NCBI GenBank assembly: GCA_023627715.1
Contig: JAMAHW010000088.1
Span: forward strand, 62,001-126,000
Direction: 5' to 3'
Length of the DNA: 64,000 nucleotides
DNA from: Periconia sp. R9002
Taxonomy: Eukaryota > Ascomycota > Dothideomycetes > Pleosporales > Periconiaceae
Position numbers and translations under genes: made by a program. Under the pieces are notes generated by a model. That model was not told where the DNA came from. It worked only from the letters and a program-made list of their open reading frames with translations, and did not search any database. Each line of letters begins with the position of its first letter. Position 1 is the stretch's first letter. Positions 34,067 to 45,883 of the stretch are shown one piece after another.

Positions 34067-37000
34067 ATGTCGACTGCCAACGATGAAGTTCGTAGTGAGT
34101 ACTCGCGGTTTACTACATTGATATTTGTATGGCGCTGAGCTAGGAGCTACTATCCGAACTGCTACGATTCTATCAAACCGCTAAATTCAACTAACTTTAT
34201 GGCAATTGCAGACTCCGTCAACGCCAAAGATGGATTTCCGCTGGAGGAAAACGCTATCTCCGCAGAAGCTGAGAATAACGACATAGACAAAGACACGTCT
34301 ACCTCTACAAACCAAGGTACTCGTCATGAGGATGGCGTAGAGTCTCTCAAAAGCGATATCAAAGATGAAAGCGCAGAAGAGCACTTCAATATACTCGAAG
34401 AAGAGTCGAAGTTGGTGGCAGAAAGTGGGGAATTGCCACTTTCAGCCGACGAGATCAGGCATTTTGCTAGTTTCAGCACCACTTCAAAGATCCTAGAAAT
34501 GTATATGGAAAGGCTTAGGCTCAATGCATCAAGCGGATTGAAGAAAAGCGATACAACTTCACAACTCCTGTATGGCATTGCCGACTACCTTCGTGATATC
34601 GAAGATAGAATGCGTAAGTTAGAATCAGGCGTTAAGGTGGAGGCAAACAAAGGAAATATGGCTCCCGAAGAGAATCAAGCCTCGGGATTTACAAATGAAG
34701 CAAGAAGCGGAGCGGACATAACTACCGGAGAAAACCAAGCTTCGGACCCCGCAAATGAGGCAAATGGCGGAGGAGACACAGGTCTCGATGGAAACCAAGC
34801 CTCCGACCCCGCGAATATCAAAACTGTGTTTTGCACTTCTGATGAAGAGCTAGCAGCAGACTTTTTTGACATCACGGCCGACAAGCGATGGGAAGACCGC
34901 AAAACACATGACTTGAAATCGAAGCCGAAGCATTTTCTCACTGTACTTTGCGAAACCCAAACCGATCATGCCACCAAAACATCATCCAAATGGTCACTGG
35001 AGGCAGGTACTGAGATACTGGCACTGCGCTTGTATTCAAAGCCTCTGGCTTTGTTCTTCGAGAAGCTTGCTGAATATCCTGTCCACACCGATCATATTGT
35101 CCGGATGACAAAACCATTTGCGTTCCTCATTCAGAACACTTCCGCCATCAAGGATAGACTTGGTCACCTAGAACAAACCTACACGTAAGAATACCTTGAA
35201 GTACTACATTTGGTGAAGTGAAATTCTGTAGAGCCTTGTTCGATCGAGTCACACTGATGCTCCGTCAGTTCCCGAAACCATGATAGTTCTCCGGGCACAC
35301 CCCCTACGAAAGGGGGGCATTCTCGCTCATCTTCAACCGGGTCAAATAGACCTGCGACATCCCCGGTCACTGCTAAAAATTCCTGGGAAACTGTAGAAGC
35401 TTTGCATCACTTCAGAGAGCTTGTAACATTCCTAGATAATTATTTATCAGAAAAGACGCGTCTGTATACTGAATTGCGGGCAGGGTCACTTACCCACGTG
35501 GCTTTCGAAGACCTTTGGATGCTATTTGAGCGAAATGACACAATCGTATGTCCGAAACGCAAACGCGGTGAATTCCTTTATTCATACCGCGCCGGTGATG
35601 ATAGTACGGATGTTTTTAGTGGCGACGTCGTTGTCCCCCAAGCAGCCCGTATACTAGCTTGCCATGGTGGAATCCCACTGTTTGGTAAATTGGTCCGCTC
35701 AAACTCCCATAAACTATCTGTAGGGAAGAAGAAGATGGAAAAGCTTCTTGGTATGATGATTCAAAAAACAGTCGAGCCAGAGGATCAGATGGAGACCGGC
35801 CTCCAAAAACATAGGTACAGTCCTCTGTACCTTTACTGCTTCATACTGGTTTACCGAGGGTCGCGATGGTCAACATTTGATGAGGTATTCGTAATCAAAC
35901 CTTACGAACGTCCTATGGAGATTACATCGTTGGAGGTATATCCCATTGGGTACAGTGCTCAAGGTAATTCCGGCGTGGACTTTGCGAGTCGTGGAAAAAA
36001 GTACATCGAATATACCACGATTTCCCACCTCCAATACAAAGGCCTCACATTAGGCGATGATCATGAAGAGGTACATTCATCTTGTACGGATCTCCGCTCG
36101 ATCAGCTAACTCTATCAGATTGATGGACCCATCATAATCGACTTTGAGCAGGCTCAGCGGGAACGCGAAGATATAGCATTCAATCCCCGTCATGATTTTT
36201 TCTCAAAAATGATCCAAAAGCCTGGACCAGAAACGCCGGTCGTTAAAAGTATTAGTGGAACTCCTGACTTACTGTTGGATGAAAGATGGGCGCATGATCG
36301 AGATGAGTCCTATGAGATCCTCAAGAAGGTACAAGATCAGTTGGATGAGTTCTCCGCTAATAACTCCAAGTCTCGAATTTCTGATGTACAAGAGGCTATG
36401 GAGAAAAGTGATCTTCTTGAGCTCATTATTGGCAATATCAGAGGATTTGCACTTCGTGATCGAAAGTGGAGTAAGTGCACCCTTCTTTGTCCATGTAGGT
36501 ATGAAATACTGATATGTATATCTAGAGAATTTCGACGTGTCAATCCTGCAGGGGATTACATACGGTGATGCTAGCAGTGGATGGAATGACCTTATTTTGC
36601 CGAAGTCTCATCGGTCCATGGTGCAATCCATGGTACAGACACACAACGCAAATTTCAGGCGCTCAGATATACAGACCGACATTGGTATAGTACAGGGTAA
36701 AGGCAAAGGCTGCATTATACTTCTACACGGGGTACCTGGCGTTGGGAAAACCTCGACTGCAGAATGCGTAGCCGCCTACACTGGACGCCCCTTGTTTCCT
36801 ATCACTGGTGGGGACATTGGTTATGAGCCCATTGATGTTGAAACAAAGCTTCAACTCATATTCACAAGAGCGCATAGATGGGGCTGTGTTCTCTTGATTG
36901 ATGAAGCCGACGTGTTCCTTGCTGAAAGAGATAGAGACAAGTCAGATGTCAAAAGAAATGGCCTTGTCTCTGTGTTTCTTCGCGTCCTGGAATACTATTC

Positions 37001-37793
37001 AGGCATCCTTTTCCTGACGACAAATCGAGTAGGGGCTTTCGATGATGCCTTCCGATCACGTATCCATCTCACCCTTTATTATCCCAAGCTTGGCAAAAAG
37101 GATTCGAAAAAAATATGGGCCATGAACATTCGACGTATCAAAAGGATGAATGAGACTCTGGCGGCAGGCCAACTTCCTATCAAATACGACAAAAACCGTA
37201 TCCTCGAATTTGCCAAAGACAACTATGATACTCTTAGATGGAACGGGCGCCAAATTCAAAACGCTTTTCAAACTGCGCTGGCTCTTGCCAGATTCGATGC
37301 GGGTGACGCTTTGGACAAGTCACCCAGGATCAAAGTTCGTCACTTTGAGATCATCGGCCAAGCATCGATACAATTTGACGAATATCTGTACGATGTACAC
37401 GTCGGTGATGAAACAAAGAAGGCGAAGAATCAAAAGCTAAGAGCTGATGAGTGGAAGCTCGCTCCATCTCATTCCGGATCCAGATCCAAAGATCTCGTAC
37501 GCGGGGACTGGGCGGATGAAATTTCTTCGTCCTCTGGAAGCGAAACATCAGACACGGATTCTGATGAGGATCGCCATGAGAGGAAATTGAGGAAATCCCA
37601 AAGAAAGGCCTATGAAAAGCGCACAGAGAAGATTGCACAAACGAGTGACGATGAGCAGCAACAGCAGCAGCGTGAAAAAAAGGAAAGAACCCGATTCAAA
37701 AAGAAGTCTTCTGACATTGGTAGCAAGAAGCCTGTCAAGAGTAAGATGGAGGTGAATGTAGCATCATCTGAGTCCGAAGACAGTGATGAATAG
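34067..37793 (+). CDS. AAA-family ATPase with DUF7025-like N-terminal region
   Basis: Five exons: 34067-34094, 34212-35184, 35269-36070, 36119-36470 and 36526-37793 (introns 117, 84, 48 and 55 nt), 1140 aa. The N-terminal third is acidic and disordered and holds imperfect 20-aa repeats (NQAS-x-x-x-NEA). The middle has the DUF7025-like region (VAFEDLWMLFERND, ILACHGGIPLF). The AAA core has Walker A GVPGVGKTS (about 787-795), Walker B VLLIDEADVF (about 840-849), LFLTTNRVGAFDDAFRSRIH as sensor 1/arginine finger region, then a lid. The tail is charged and low-complexity: Ser/Asp-rich, QQQQQ, Lys-rich and SESEDSDE. Fungal paralogues of this architecture are numerous and uncharacterised; a nuclear or remodelling role is only a guess. 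Confidence 0.85.
34666..34820. repeat. About 60-nt imperfect coding repeats in the AAA gene
   Basis: Three consecutive diverged units encode E/G-NQAS-G/D-x-x-N segments of about 20 residues. They are in frame and lie in the disordered N-terminal region. Confidence 0.8.
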
Positions 37794-37978
37794 TTCCTTA
37801 TGTCAAGGATTCGTGGTCTGCGCCGTTGATATAATTGATGTTCTAGAAGGCGACATATAATATGATAATCTACAACAGGAATCTCCATCTCCAAATTTCA
37901 TATTAGACATGATGAATAGAAAAAATGGTGGACTATATTTGATTTTGCTTTCAAGATACAATTATAAAAAGGCCAAAT

Positions 37979-39598
37979 CTAAACAGAATGAGGACCGTTC
38001 AAAAGGGAAACAATGAATGAAAGTCGACCAAACACTTGATGTACCTCAATATGAGCAGCCCAGTCAAGTCCGCGTAACGCCAACCCATCTTTAAGAATCT
38101 GTGGCCCAATTTTGCCAGTAATCCAATCCCTGTTAGGATGCTGTTCTTTCCAAACTAATTCCAGTGTGTTTTGAATATTCTCTTCGGACAATTTCTCATA
38201 ACCCACCACTCGGATCTTCCTATACTGCTCCCCAGAGCCAAGGTCCAATGTTATCACCACCAACCTGTTTGGCTCTCGTGGAGTATATTTTTGTTTGTAG
38301 AAAGCCACCGTGGAGCGTCTTCTTTCAAACGGTCCAAGATTTGCAGATAAGGCATTCCGGGTCTCTGAAAATTTCCATCGTGGATTCGTTGCTGGATAAA
38401 ACGAATGGAAGGAGTAGGAAGAATGGTTCTTGATGGTTGCTGTGTAGAACTCTCTCGGATTCTTGTATAAAGGAGCTCTGTTGCTGGTCTTATGTCGGGT
38501 AAGATCGCTTTCAATATGTACGGACTTGCATTCGATGTTCCCAACGTCTCCTTTGTGAATGAGGTATGTACCATTTCCAATTCGTCGAAAAGTGTTACTG
38601 GGTTGAGAATCGATCAACTGAATTCCAATGTAGTATTCGGGCTGTTCCGTGTAAATGCAGGGGAGGATGCCAATGTAACAACCAAGCATGGTGCGCCATT
38701 CAACATGCAATCCGATATACATATCTAGATGATGAGCTCCGTCAAAGTCGCGAATCTCTGATGTTAACCCATGATTATCAAGCATGATTATCTTCCCACA
38801 ATCTTCGAAAAGCTCTGGGCTTGGTGCTAGGAGTCCATGGGGTACAGTGTCGTTGGTGTTTTGGAGGGATTGCGTATTGAATGACCAGGCAAACAAGGTT
38901 TGATCATGTTCTTTTTGAAGAATTGCTTCTTGAAGTCGCAAGAAAGCCTTTTGCCCTTCACCGTATAGTAACGGCATGTTTACCTGAAAAATTCCGAGCA
39001 ATGAGTAAGCAGTGTCTTCAGTTCTTGTCGCTTTGCGGCGGGAGGCCCAAGCCATACGATGAGCAGCGCTAACGCGTACGTTATGTAGAGAGGTAAGAAG
39101 CACTATGCTATCGATACCTGTTTTTGCCGTAATTGATTGCGCCAAAGCATTCTTCGTCCCAACAAATGTGCCATGTTTGTTAAAGAACTTAACACGTTTA
39201 GGTGCTAGTAGCTCTTGCAAAGTCCACGCTCTTGTCCACCACTTGCTCTCCAAGAATTGATGGTCCTCGATATCGGAAAGATACACATAGCACACCTCGC
39301 TTTTTTCATACCACTGAAACATCGAATTTATAGCCTCGGATAGTTCTGCACTGCTTGTTTTATCAATACAGCATGTATCGATCCAAACATAATCAATTCC
39401 TTCTCTTACAGCTTGCTCACGCAAAAATTCCACTTTCTTGAACCCTTGCATATGTGTACAGGCATTAGGCGTTTGAATCTGCGCAAATGTCACCTCTTGG
39501 TCGTCACTGAGCCAAGTATGCGACAAGATAGCAAAGTTGGGTATTTGTTCATTGTAGAAGGTTTCCAGCTTGGTCGAGTGAACATTGAGCAGTCGCAT
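37979..39598 (-). CDS. HET domain protein (HET-E/HET-D type N-terminal domain)
   Basis: Single exon, 539 aa, start at MRLLNVHSTKLE, the usual HET-E-type opening; the frame extends 31 codons upstream without similarity. The HET domain covers about residues 1-260: FAILSHTWLSDDQEVTF, DYVWIDTCCIDKTSSAELSEAINSMF, CYVYLSDI, WWTRAWTLQELLAP and the following RMAWASRRKATRTEDTAYSLLGIF. All three classic HET blocks are intact. Unlike HET-E or HET-D there is no NACHT or WD40 part; the C-terminal 280 residues match no domain I recognise. HET proteins trigger incompatibility-type cell death in filamentous ascomycetes. The gene lies next to NLR-like and AAA genes. Confidence 0.9.
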   Translation of the reverse strand: MRLLNVHSTKLETFYNEQIPNFAILSHTWLSDDQEVTFAQIQTPNACTHMQGFKKVEFLREQAVREGIDYVWIDTCCIDKTSSAELSEAINSMFQWYEKSEVCYVYLSDIEDHQFLESKWWTRAWTLQELLAPKRVKFFNKHGTFVGTKNALAQSITAKTGIDSIVLLTSLHNVRVSAAHRMAWASRRKATRTEDTAYSLLGIFQVNMPLLYGEGQKAFLRLQEAILQKEHDQTLFAWSFNTQSLQNTNDTVPHGLLAPSPELFEDCGKIIMLDNHGLTSEIRDFDGAHHLDMYIGLHVEWRTMLGCYIGILPCIYTEQPEYYIGIQLIDSQPSNTFRRIGNGTYLIHKGDVGNIECKSVHIESDLTRHKTSNRAPLYKNPREFYTATIKNHSSYSFHSFYPATNPRWKFSETRNALSANLGPFERRRSTVAFYKQKYTPREPNRLVVITLDLGSGEQYRKIRVVGYEKLSEENIQNTLELVWKEQHPNRDWITGKIGPQILKDGLALRGLDWAAHIEVHQVFGRLSFIVSLLNGPHSV

Positions 39599-40361
39599 AT
39601 TTCCTCTGTAGCACTTGAGTCTGAAACTCTCCCGAATAAAAAGTGAAACCTTTTCGCGGTTTATACTGTAGAAATTTCCAGGCAGCGACACGAGGCTGAA
39701 GCGTCTTCAATCTATACAACGCCACAGGATGGAAGTATTATTGCTTGAGTCGAAAAAAGGTTCTCTGGAATATCGATATACGTATTGGAGCAAACTTAAT
39801 TGAGGTTTACTGATCAAGACACGAATGATCAAAATGACAAGCTCCCATTTCCACGCCTCTTACCGACTGCATGCCAAGTTGGCGGGGCACAAGCGACGAG
39901 GTTCCTCGCTTGTCCCATTGATAGCTAGGGTATGAGCCACTCAGTGACAGACACTCACAGCATTGGCCACGTAAGTATGTAGCAGCGAGCCTTTCAACAG
40001 GAATAATGATAGGCTGTAAGATATCAGTCAGTTATCAACTTTATCTTAGTCAGAGGACGGAGTGGTGTTTCACCGAAGCTCAAGCTTGAACTTCCAGATT
40101 CCTTCCACACGAGACGTGGCGCCCTTGTTGTTCCAAAGACGATCCAATCATTTATCACCACTTTTCCGTTGGTGCTTAAAAGGAGATTTCAGATCGCCCT
40201 CTGTAAGCGCCAAGTACTAAAAGCGGTTATTCGGCGTCAAAGCAGGTGTTGGTGCACATAGCTAAGACTAGAAATGTGAGTCCGCTTCGCTCTCGCGGTC
40301 TCATTCTTTATTTCTCTCCATATCCCATTAGAACTAAACACTGTCCGCGCGAGCGACACGG
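39599..40361. promoter_or_regulatory. Divergent promoter region, HET / kinase-like genes
   Basis: About 760 bp between divergent starts. A GTGAGT...CATTAG pair at about 40274-40331 could be a 5'-UTR intron of the kinase-like gene. Confidence 0.4.
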
Positions 40362-41359
40362 ATGGAGCCAACAACAACTCGGTAAGTATATTCGACACGT
40401 TCAGCAATCATTTTCCACTAATAGTTGTTAGCTGTCCATATCTTCCGGAGAAAAGTCTACCTGTACAAATCGATGGTCAACCCTCTGAAAGCCTCGATGT
40501 AACCATCATCAAGACGTTTGAGCCTTTCACTCTTTCGTGCGCTCTACTCGTTCGAGTCAACTGGCCTATGTTGCGAGGGGAGTACGTCCTAAAACCATTC
40601 GATCGACGCTATGCTACACAACTCCGACGAGACAATCAAGCCAGCGCTTGGACTGCCGATATCGAAGTAGCATATCACGCCCTTGTGGAAAGCACCGACA
40701 TGGCTTCCCTTTTCGCGCTCTATGCTCAAAAAGAGACCGACTACGAGTGGGACCCAAAGGCGGAGGCGGATTGCGATTCGGCGCATCATGAAGCCTATCT
40801 TCAATACTGCTGCCGAAAACTTTTCTCGACAGAAATCCTAGTGTACGATCGGCTCCGCGACCTTCAAGGCGAATGCATTCCCCATCTTGCAGCCCGAATC
40901 TTACTCAAATCCCCATCAAGCTCCGGCCCAACCCATGGATATCTCGACTGCCCAGGTATCTTGTTGGAGTACGTCCAAGGCTTCAGCCTAACCGATCTCG
41001 ACAAGTTTGCACCCAAAGCTGCCTGGCAACAAATATGCGACGAAGCGATTCGGATTATCAACCTGATTGGCGGGAGAGGTATCCGCAATGAAGATGTCAA
41101 GACGAGGAGCTTTATCGTACGTCAACTTCCATCGACGAATCATCAGCAGACGACCCGGCCAAACGTTGTCATGATAGACTTTGGGTCCTGCGTTCTACGG
41201 ACAGATGATCAAGATGACCGCGATTGGAGAGAGTGGAAAGCGATGCAAGACGAAGAAGGTGCAATTGGCGTGGTCATGGAGAGGAAGCTCAACGGAGGCT
41301 TCACCTATGAACGCACTGCAGAGTCTGAGAGATTGAGGGATGAATTCATGAGCGAATAA
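40362..41359 (+). CDS. Small protein kinase-like protein
   Basis: Exons are 40362-40381 and 40432-41359 (50-nt intron, GTAAGT, branch CACTAAT, GTTAG), 315 aa. The pattern is that of short, fungus-expanded kinase-like proteins: GEYVLKPFDRRYA as a VxK-type strand, GILLEYVQGFSL as the hinge, GIRNEDVKTRSFIV in place of the HRD catalytic loop (Asp kept) and VVMIDFGSCVLR with the DFG-like Asp. The glycine-rich loop is not obvious and spacing between lobes is compressed, so activity is uncertain; it may be a pseudokinase or small-molecule kinase. Divergent from the HET gene. Confidence 0.68.
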
Positions 41360-41783
41360 TAAATGTTGCAAGAATAGCCAACGAGTGAGCAGGTCGAAGC
41401 TGCCCTGTGGGCCACTTTCAATATATCGCCGGTATCGACGGAGGTCCTTGCTGGCTTTCTCCTCCAGACGTTATCTTTCGAGGCCCAAGGCTGAAATCCC
41501 TGAGGCAGACGCGCACCAAAACGCGTCTTCGCACTGCCCACATTCTCTCAGCGGTTTGCTGAGGGGCTAGGTCAGGGGTGGTAAGTCAGGGCAGAGGATT
41601 TTGGCAAGTTGGCCACAGAAAACCGTCACGAAAACACCTAAAAAGTGAGGCCGAATTGCCGTTTGAAAGAGATGATTGGTATTGTTTCTGGTTGAGGCTC
41701 AATAAACAGTACTGAGATTAGTGCTTTTCCACCACATATTAGGAAACATAAAGTGCCGTAGCAAAACACCACTATGCGCATAG
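41360..41783. other. Intergenic between convergent genes
   Basis: About 420 bp; no gene seen. Confidence 0.55.
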
Positions 41784-43410
41784 CTACGCTCGAACCAGGC
41801 TCACTATTGCCCCATTCTTGCTCTCAAGCGATAGCTTCGTCTCTTCCACAAACTCCCAAACCGGGTCCTGGTTGACAATCTCCTTGAACTCCCTCGCCAT
41901 CTTGACCAGCACGTGACCGATCCAAATTCGCGACAACTGTTGCGCTGGACATGTTCTAGGACCTCCAGAAAATGGAATGAATTCCCAAGTTGGCCGCAGT
42001 GTCTCCCATCTCTCTGGTCGGAACAACTCTGCATCTTCGCCGAAGTGCTCCTTCGAACGGTACAGTGTCCAGAAATTCACAGACACTCTGTCTCCGGGCT
42101 GAATATATACGGGAAATTCACCTGAAGATCCTCCGCCGCAGGGAAGGTGCGTGGCTTTAGCACATATGCGTGTGTTTTGTGGGACCACGGGATACAGTCG
42201 AAAAGCTTGATTTTGTTAGAATATCGGTATCCAAAGGCTTCTCTTTTACCCTCCTAATATCAGGGGAAAAGCTTACATTCGTTGATTACCCAATTCGTGT
42301 ATTTCAGGCCTTTTAGGAATTCGAAATCCACTTCCTCGTCGCCCTTCTCTAAGACCTCCCGACGTAGCTTTGCCCACACCTCCGGATGACGGGCAAGACT
42401 AAAGAAGATGTTTGTCATCGCAATTCCAGGATTATCATGACCAGCAAAGAAAGCATTAAGAAGCTCTTGGCGGAGTTTCGATCTGTCAGAAATGAGCGCA
42501 GCCAATTCTTGGCCGAGGATATATCGTTTTGAATACTCTCCTTTTGTTTGGACTTGCGTTTCCCCCGGCCCGGATATATTTGAATGGATGTTGTCTACTC
42601 TTGACTGCGCCCAGTCGTTGATAAACTTGCATGATTCGATGAAAGCGCGGTTCCGGTAGAGGAAGCGAAGTTTTCCTAGGAGGAATCTTGCAGCTACGCC
42701 GAGCTTACCGACGTCGAAAGCTCGAAGGAAGGCTTCACTCTCTCTCGATTTGGACACCTGCAGGTCTATAGACTCTCCGAAAATGAACTCTGTTGCAGCA
42801 TCGAGGTTCTAGTATGTGTTAGCATTGATAGCATAGATGTCTTACCAGGCGTAAGGCGTACCAAATTAGCAAAGAGGGGGCCGAGGTTTACTGGAGAGTT
42901 GTCCGAGGGTAATACTCGAAGGAGCGTTTCAACATGCCGATCGAAGCTCAAAAGATTATTAGAGATACTTATTCGAGAAAACGCTTTTTGGTATATGGCA
43001 CGTAGTTGTTTCCATGTCTGGTCCTCAGCGCAAAAGATGCCCATTCCAATCAGAGGTTCCATGGCTGCCCCTCTTGTATGACCTATCTCATAGCTTTCTG
43101 CGTCTATCGCAAACACAGCTTGGACATTTTGCACATCAATAGTTTGAAAGGCGGTTCGGCCAAGCACCCGGCTACTGTACGTATTGCCGTATTTTATGTG
43201 GTTTTCTTCGATGCCTTTCAGTCGCCGGTGTTGCTTTCCCACACGGAAGAAGTTGAGTACCAAGTCAAGCCCAAATACCGGATCTATTTGTGGGAGGGCG
43301 GGCGACGGCTGGCATCCATGTAATTGGATGTACTTTCGATTGCGTAGGAATAGTAGGCCTCTTTGTAATAATAGCCAGCCTATAAGCGCGAAGGAAACAA
43401 TCTGCCACAT
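41784..43410 (-). CDS. Cytochrome P450, CYP52-like
   Basis: Exons are 43410-42862, 42808-42277 and 42205-41784 (introns 53 and 71 nt), 500 aa, a normal P450 length. The start precedes an N-terminal membrane anchor (IVSFALIGWLLLQRGLLFL). The ExxR is rebuilt across the second intron (NESFRLYP, Glu360/Arg363), followed by FRPERW and the heme loop FIPFSGGPRTCPAQQ with ligand Cys446. The I-helix reads AFFAGHDNPG where the A-G-x-D/E-T-T/S motif is expected, so the usual catalytic Thr is replaced. Overall similarity is to CYP52-like alkane/fatty-acid and secondary-metabolite P450s. The gene is divergent from, and probably co-regulated with, the adjacent UstYa-type gene. Confidence 0.88.
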
Positions 43411-44108
43411 GTTTGGTGCTATGGCCAGAGCGCAGAAATTGTCACAGGGTGGTATGGCACTCTCGTGTATGTATAGGTATGGTATTGATGGGCATGACGA
43501 CCTGGGGAGCTGACTATGTGCCATTCGGCGCCAAGGCGCTAACCCCATTGAAAACCTCAAGTGCTTATACTTGTCGTTGCAGGAAATATGGGATGATATG
43601 TACGCGGCAAGGATGCCGGACGCAAGTAAATTTCCGGAAACTATTGCAGGCGCATGGGTGGTGTGAGGATATGATGGGTAGCTATACACATACAATAGTC
43701 AGACCCACAGATACCTAGTCATACCACCATCCTATACCATACATGAGCGTGCCATACCACCCTGTGACTGGTGGAAAACTTTCTAGGATTGTGTTTGAGG
43801 CAGGCTGGGAATGCATGTGTGTGAGCGATATTACATCTGTTACCGGATAAATACAATATTGATCTTGCAGCAAAATGCATTAGGTGTTCACGTTTTGTTC
43901 CTGCCCATGACATCAGGTGGGGCTGAAGTATGCAGCTGCGCCGTATGTCTTATCGGTTTTGCGACCTGCCTTTTTGCCTCGTTTGCCTCGCCGCCTCGCC
44001 TAGGATGCAGACTACCTCTCGGCTCACCGCGCGCCGCGAATATGGATCTCTAAAATCGCTGCCCTTCTTTTCGCATTGATGTGGGTTATATCAATTTCGT
44101 ACCAAATG
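43411..44108. promoter_or_regulatory. Divergent promoter region, P450 / UstYa-like gene
   Basis: About 700 bp between the two start codons, including a GCCTC-rich low-complexity stretch at about 43970-44001. No factor site identified. Confidence 0.4.
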
Positions 44109-44867
44109 AGATTCTTACCTCGAAACTTCTTGCCGCAGGGCTTCACGAATTACGATCCTATCTCAAGCAAAGAAGAACATGAATCTTACTTGGTACAGCC
44201 GAAAGAACGAGGTTGCAAGCGTGAATTAATGCTTGTCTGGTGGAACGCTATAGTCCTCTTCGTTGGCTTTGCCGGAGGGTATGCCATACGCTCATGGTTG
44301 GATCATAACACTAATACAACTTGGGATTTCATCGGTAAGCTAGCGCAACTAGCGCAACATGCTAGATACATGAGGAGATGATGGCTTAAAGTTAATGTCG
44401 ACCTCAAAGCTCAAGATACATCTTTGACCACGAGATTCCAATACGATAGAGTATTTTCGCTACCACCAAATAACGTTTCTGATGCAGCATGGGATGCCTT
44501 ATTTCCAGGTAATCAGCATTCTCCGCATTAGTGTTTAGCTAACTTCGAAGTAGATGGACATGGTTATATACAACATCCCGAATTCTCTCCAAGTCCCAGC
44601 GCCTTCGCAGTCTTTCATCAACTACACTGTCTGGACAATATCAGAAAAGAATACTATTCCCAGTCCGATAGCGTTCATGGACCATCGCATGTTCGACATT
44701 GCTTGGACCTACTTCGACAGTCGATCATGTGCACTGCAGATATCAATCTTGAACCGGTAAATATGGATCTCAAGGGAGTCACAGGTTGGGACGGAGAAAG
44801 AGTATGTCGGAACTTCACTGCAGTATACGATTTCGCTGAGAGATGGAATTGGAAGGCAGATGCCTAG
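44109..44867 (+). CDS. UstYa-family (DUF3328) oxidase-like protein 1
   Basis: Exons are 44109-44334, 44392-44508 and 44554-44867 (introns 57 and 45 nt), 218 aa; an in-frame ATG at 44079 would add ten residues. Type II membrane layout: a short cytosolic N terminus, one TM (LVWWNAIVLFVGFAGGYAI), then a lumenal domain. Both signature HxxHC motifs are intact: HQLHC (136-140) and HVRHC (160-164), followed by SIMCTADINLEPV and GWDGERVCRNF typical of the family. UstYa proteins catalyse oxidative C-C, C-O or C-N bond formation, cyclisation or chlorination in fungal peptide natural products such as ustiloxin and cyclochlorotine. Located between a P450 and a second UstYa gene. Confidence 0.88.
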
Positions 44868-44959
44868 TGAATTACTATCATCATATACAAAACAAGTACT
44901 ATCAAAAGTATTTTCTTCTTCGCAATTCATTGGTAGACACCTTTAGCCAACGCTGCCTT

Positions 44960-45883
44960 TTACCAGCCTCTGCCTGGCATTCCCGCGAGGTTATCAAGAT
45001 CAAACATGTTTACTTTCCGCAGAGCTGCCCAAGCGTCTAGTTTCTCCCAATCAACGCATCTACGTGTGACGTTTGTATTAGGGTGGGGTCGTGGATCACC
45101 TGGGCGTGCTTCATACCAGTCCACCGTGATTGGCGCCAAAGATGCCACGCATATACTGTTTTGACGGAGGAACTCGATACAGTGCTCTAAAAAGTACCGG
45201 TCGTCAGTAAGATTATGGTATCTAGATACCGTCACTAGATAACGCACCTGCATGCCACATTTCGTAGCTGTTATTTCCTTTGCTTGATGAAACTCCATAG
45301 TAGTCGAGGTGCATTCTCTTTCTGATTGTATTCAGACAGTGCAGCTCATGATAGACACTGAAACTCAATACACGATCCTGAGAACCTTTTAAAAAGATAC
45401 TCTCATGATCCAGAGCCAGTTGGGAGAATTCGGTCTTCGACACGTGGAAGTATGGATCTGAAACACCTTTAGGTACAACGTACGGAAGAACTTTGAGTAC
45501 TCACTCTGTAGAAGCGCAGCCCATGCTATGTCTACTTCCTCTCTAGGCTCTCCAATGAAGGGATTCGGCGACAGGATATGCGCAGTGGTAACTCTATCCT
45601 CATAATGCAAGGCGCCCAAGGCAGGTGCTATCTTTTAAGTTACGCGGAACACCGTTTTCGCACTCAGAGACTTACAATAGGGTTGAACTTCACATTCCAT
45701 ACATTTTTGCGCTTGTCGAACGGTAGACGCAAAAGTGAGTAATATTCCCAATGCCACTCCTGCAATCATACAGCATAGATGTGACACAAAGATAACTCCT
45801 CTCCGAGAAGCTAGGCCTGCCCCAAAATTTTTGTTGACGTTATCAGCAGGAAGTAGGCTATACCGAGCGCTAACAGAATCCAT
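44960..45883 (-). CDS. UstYa-family (DUF3328) oxidase-like protein 2
   Basis: Four exons: 45883-45676, 45627-45505, 45457-45248 and 45186-44960 (introns 48, 47 and 61 nt), 255 aa. One TM (IFVSHLCCMIAGVALGILL) follows a cytosolic N terminus with the YSLLPAD-type stretch, then the lumenal domain begins at YSPALGALHYED. HxxHC motifs are HELHC (147-151) and HAEHC (179-183), the second rebuilt by splicing. The SICVASLAPITVDWY and RRCVDWEKLDAW sections fit the family. The gene is convergent with UstYa-like protein 1 (stops 92 bp apart); the two are clearly diverged rather than recent tandem copies. Confidence 0.88.
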
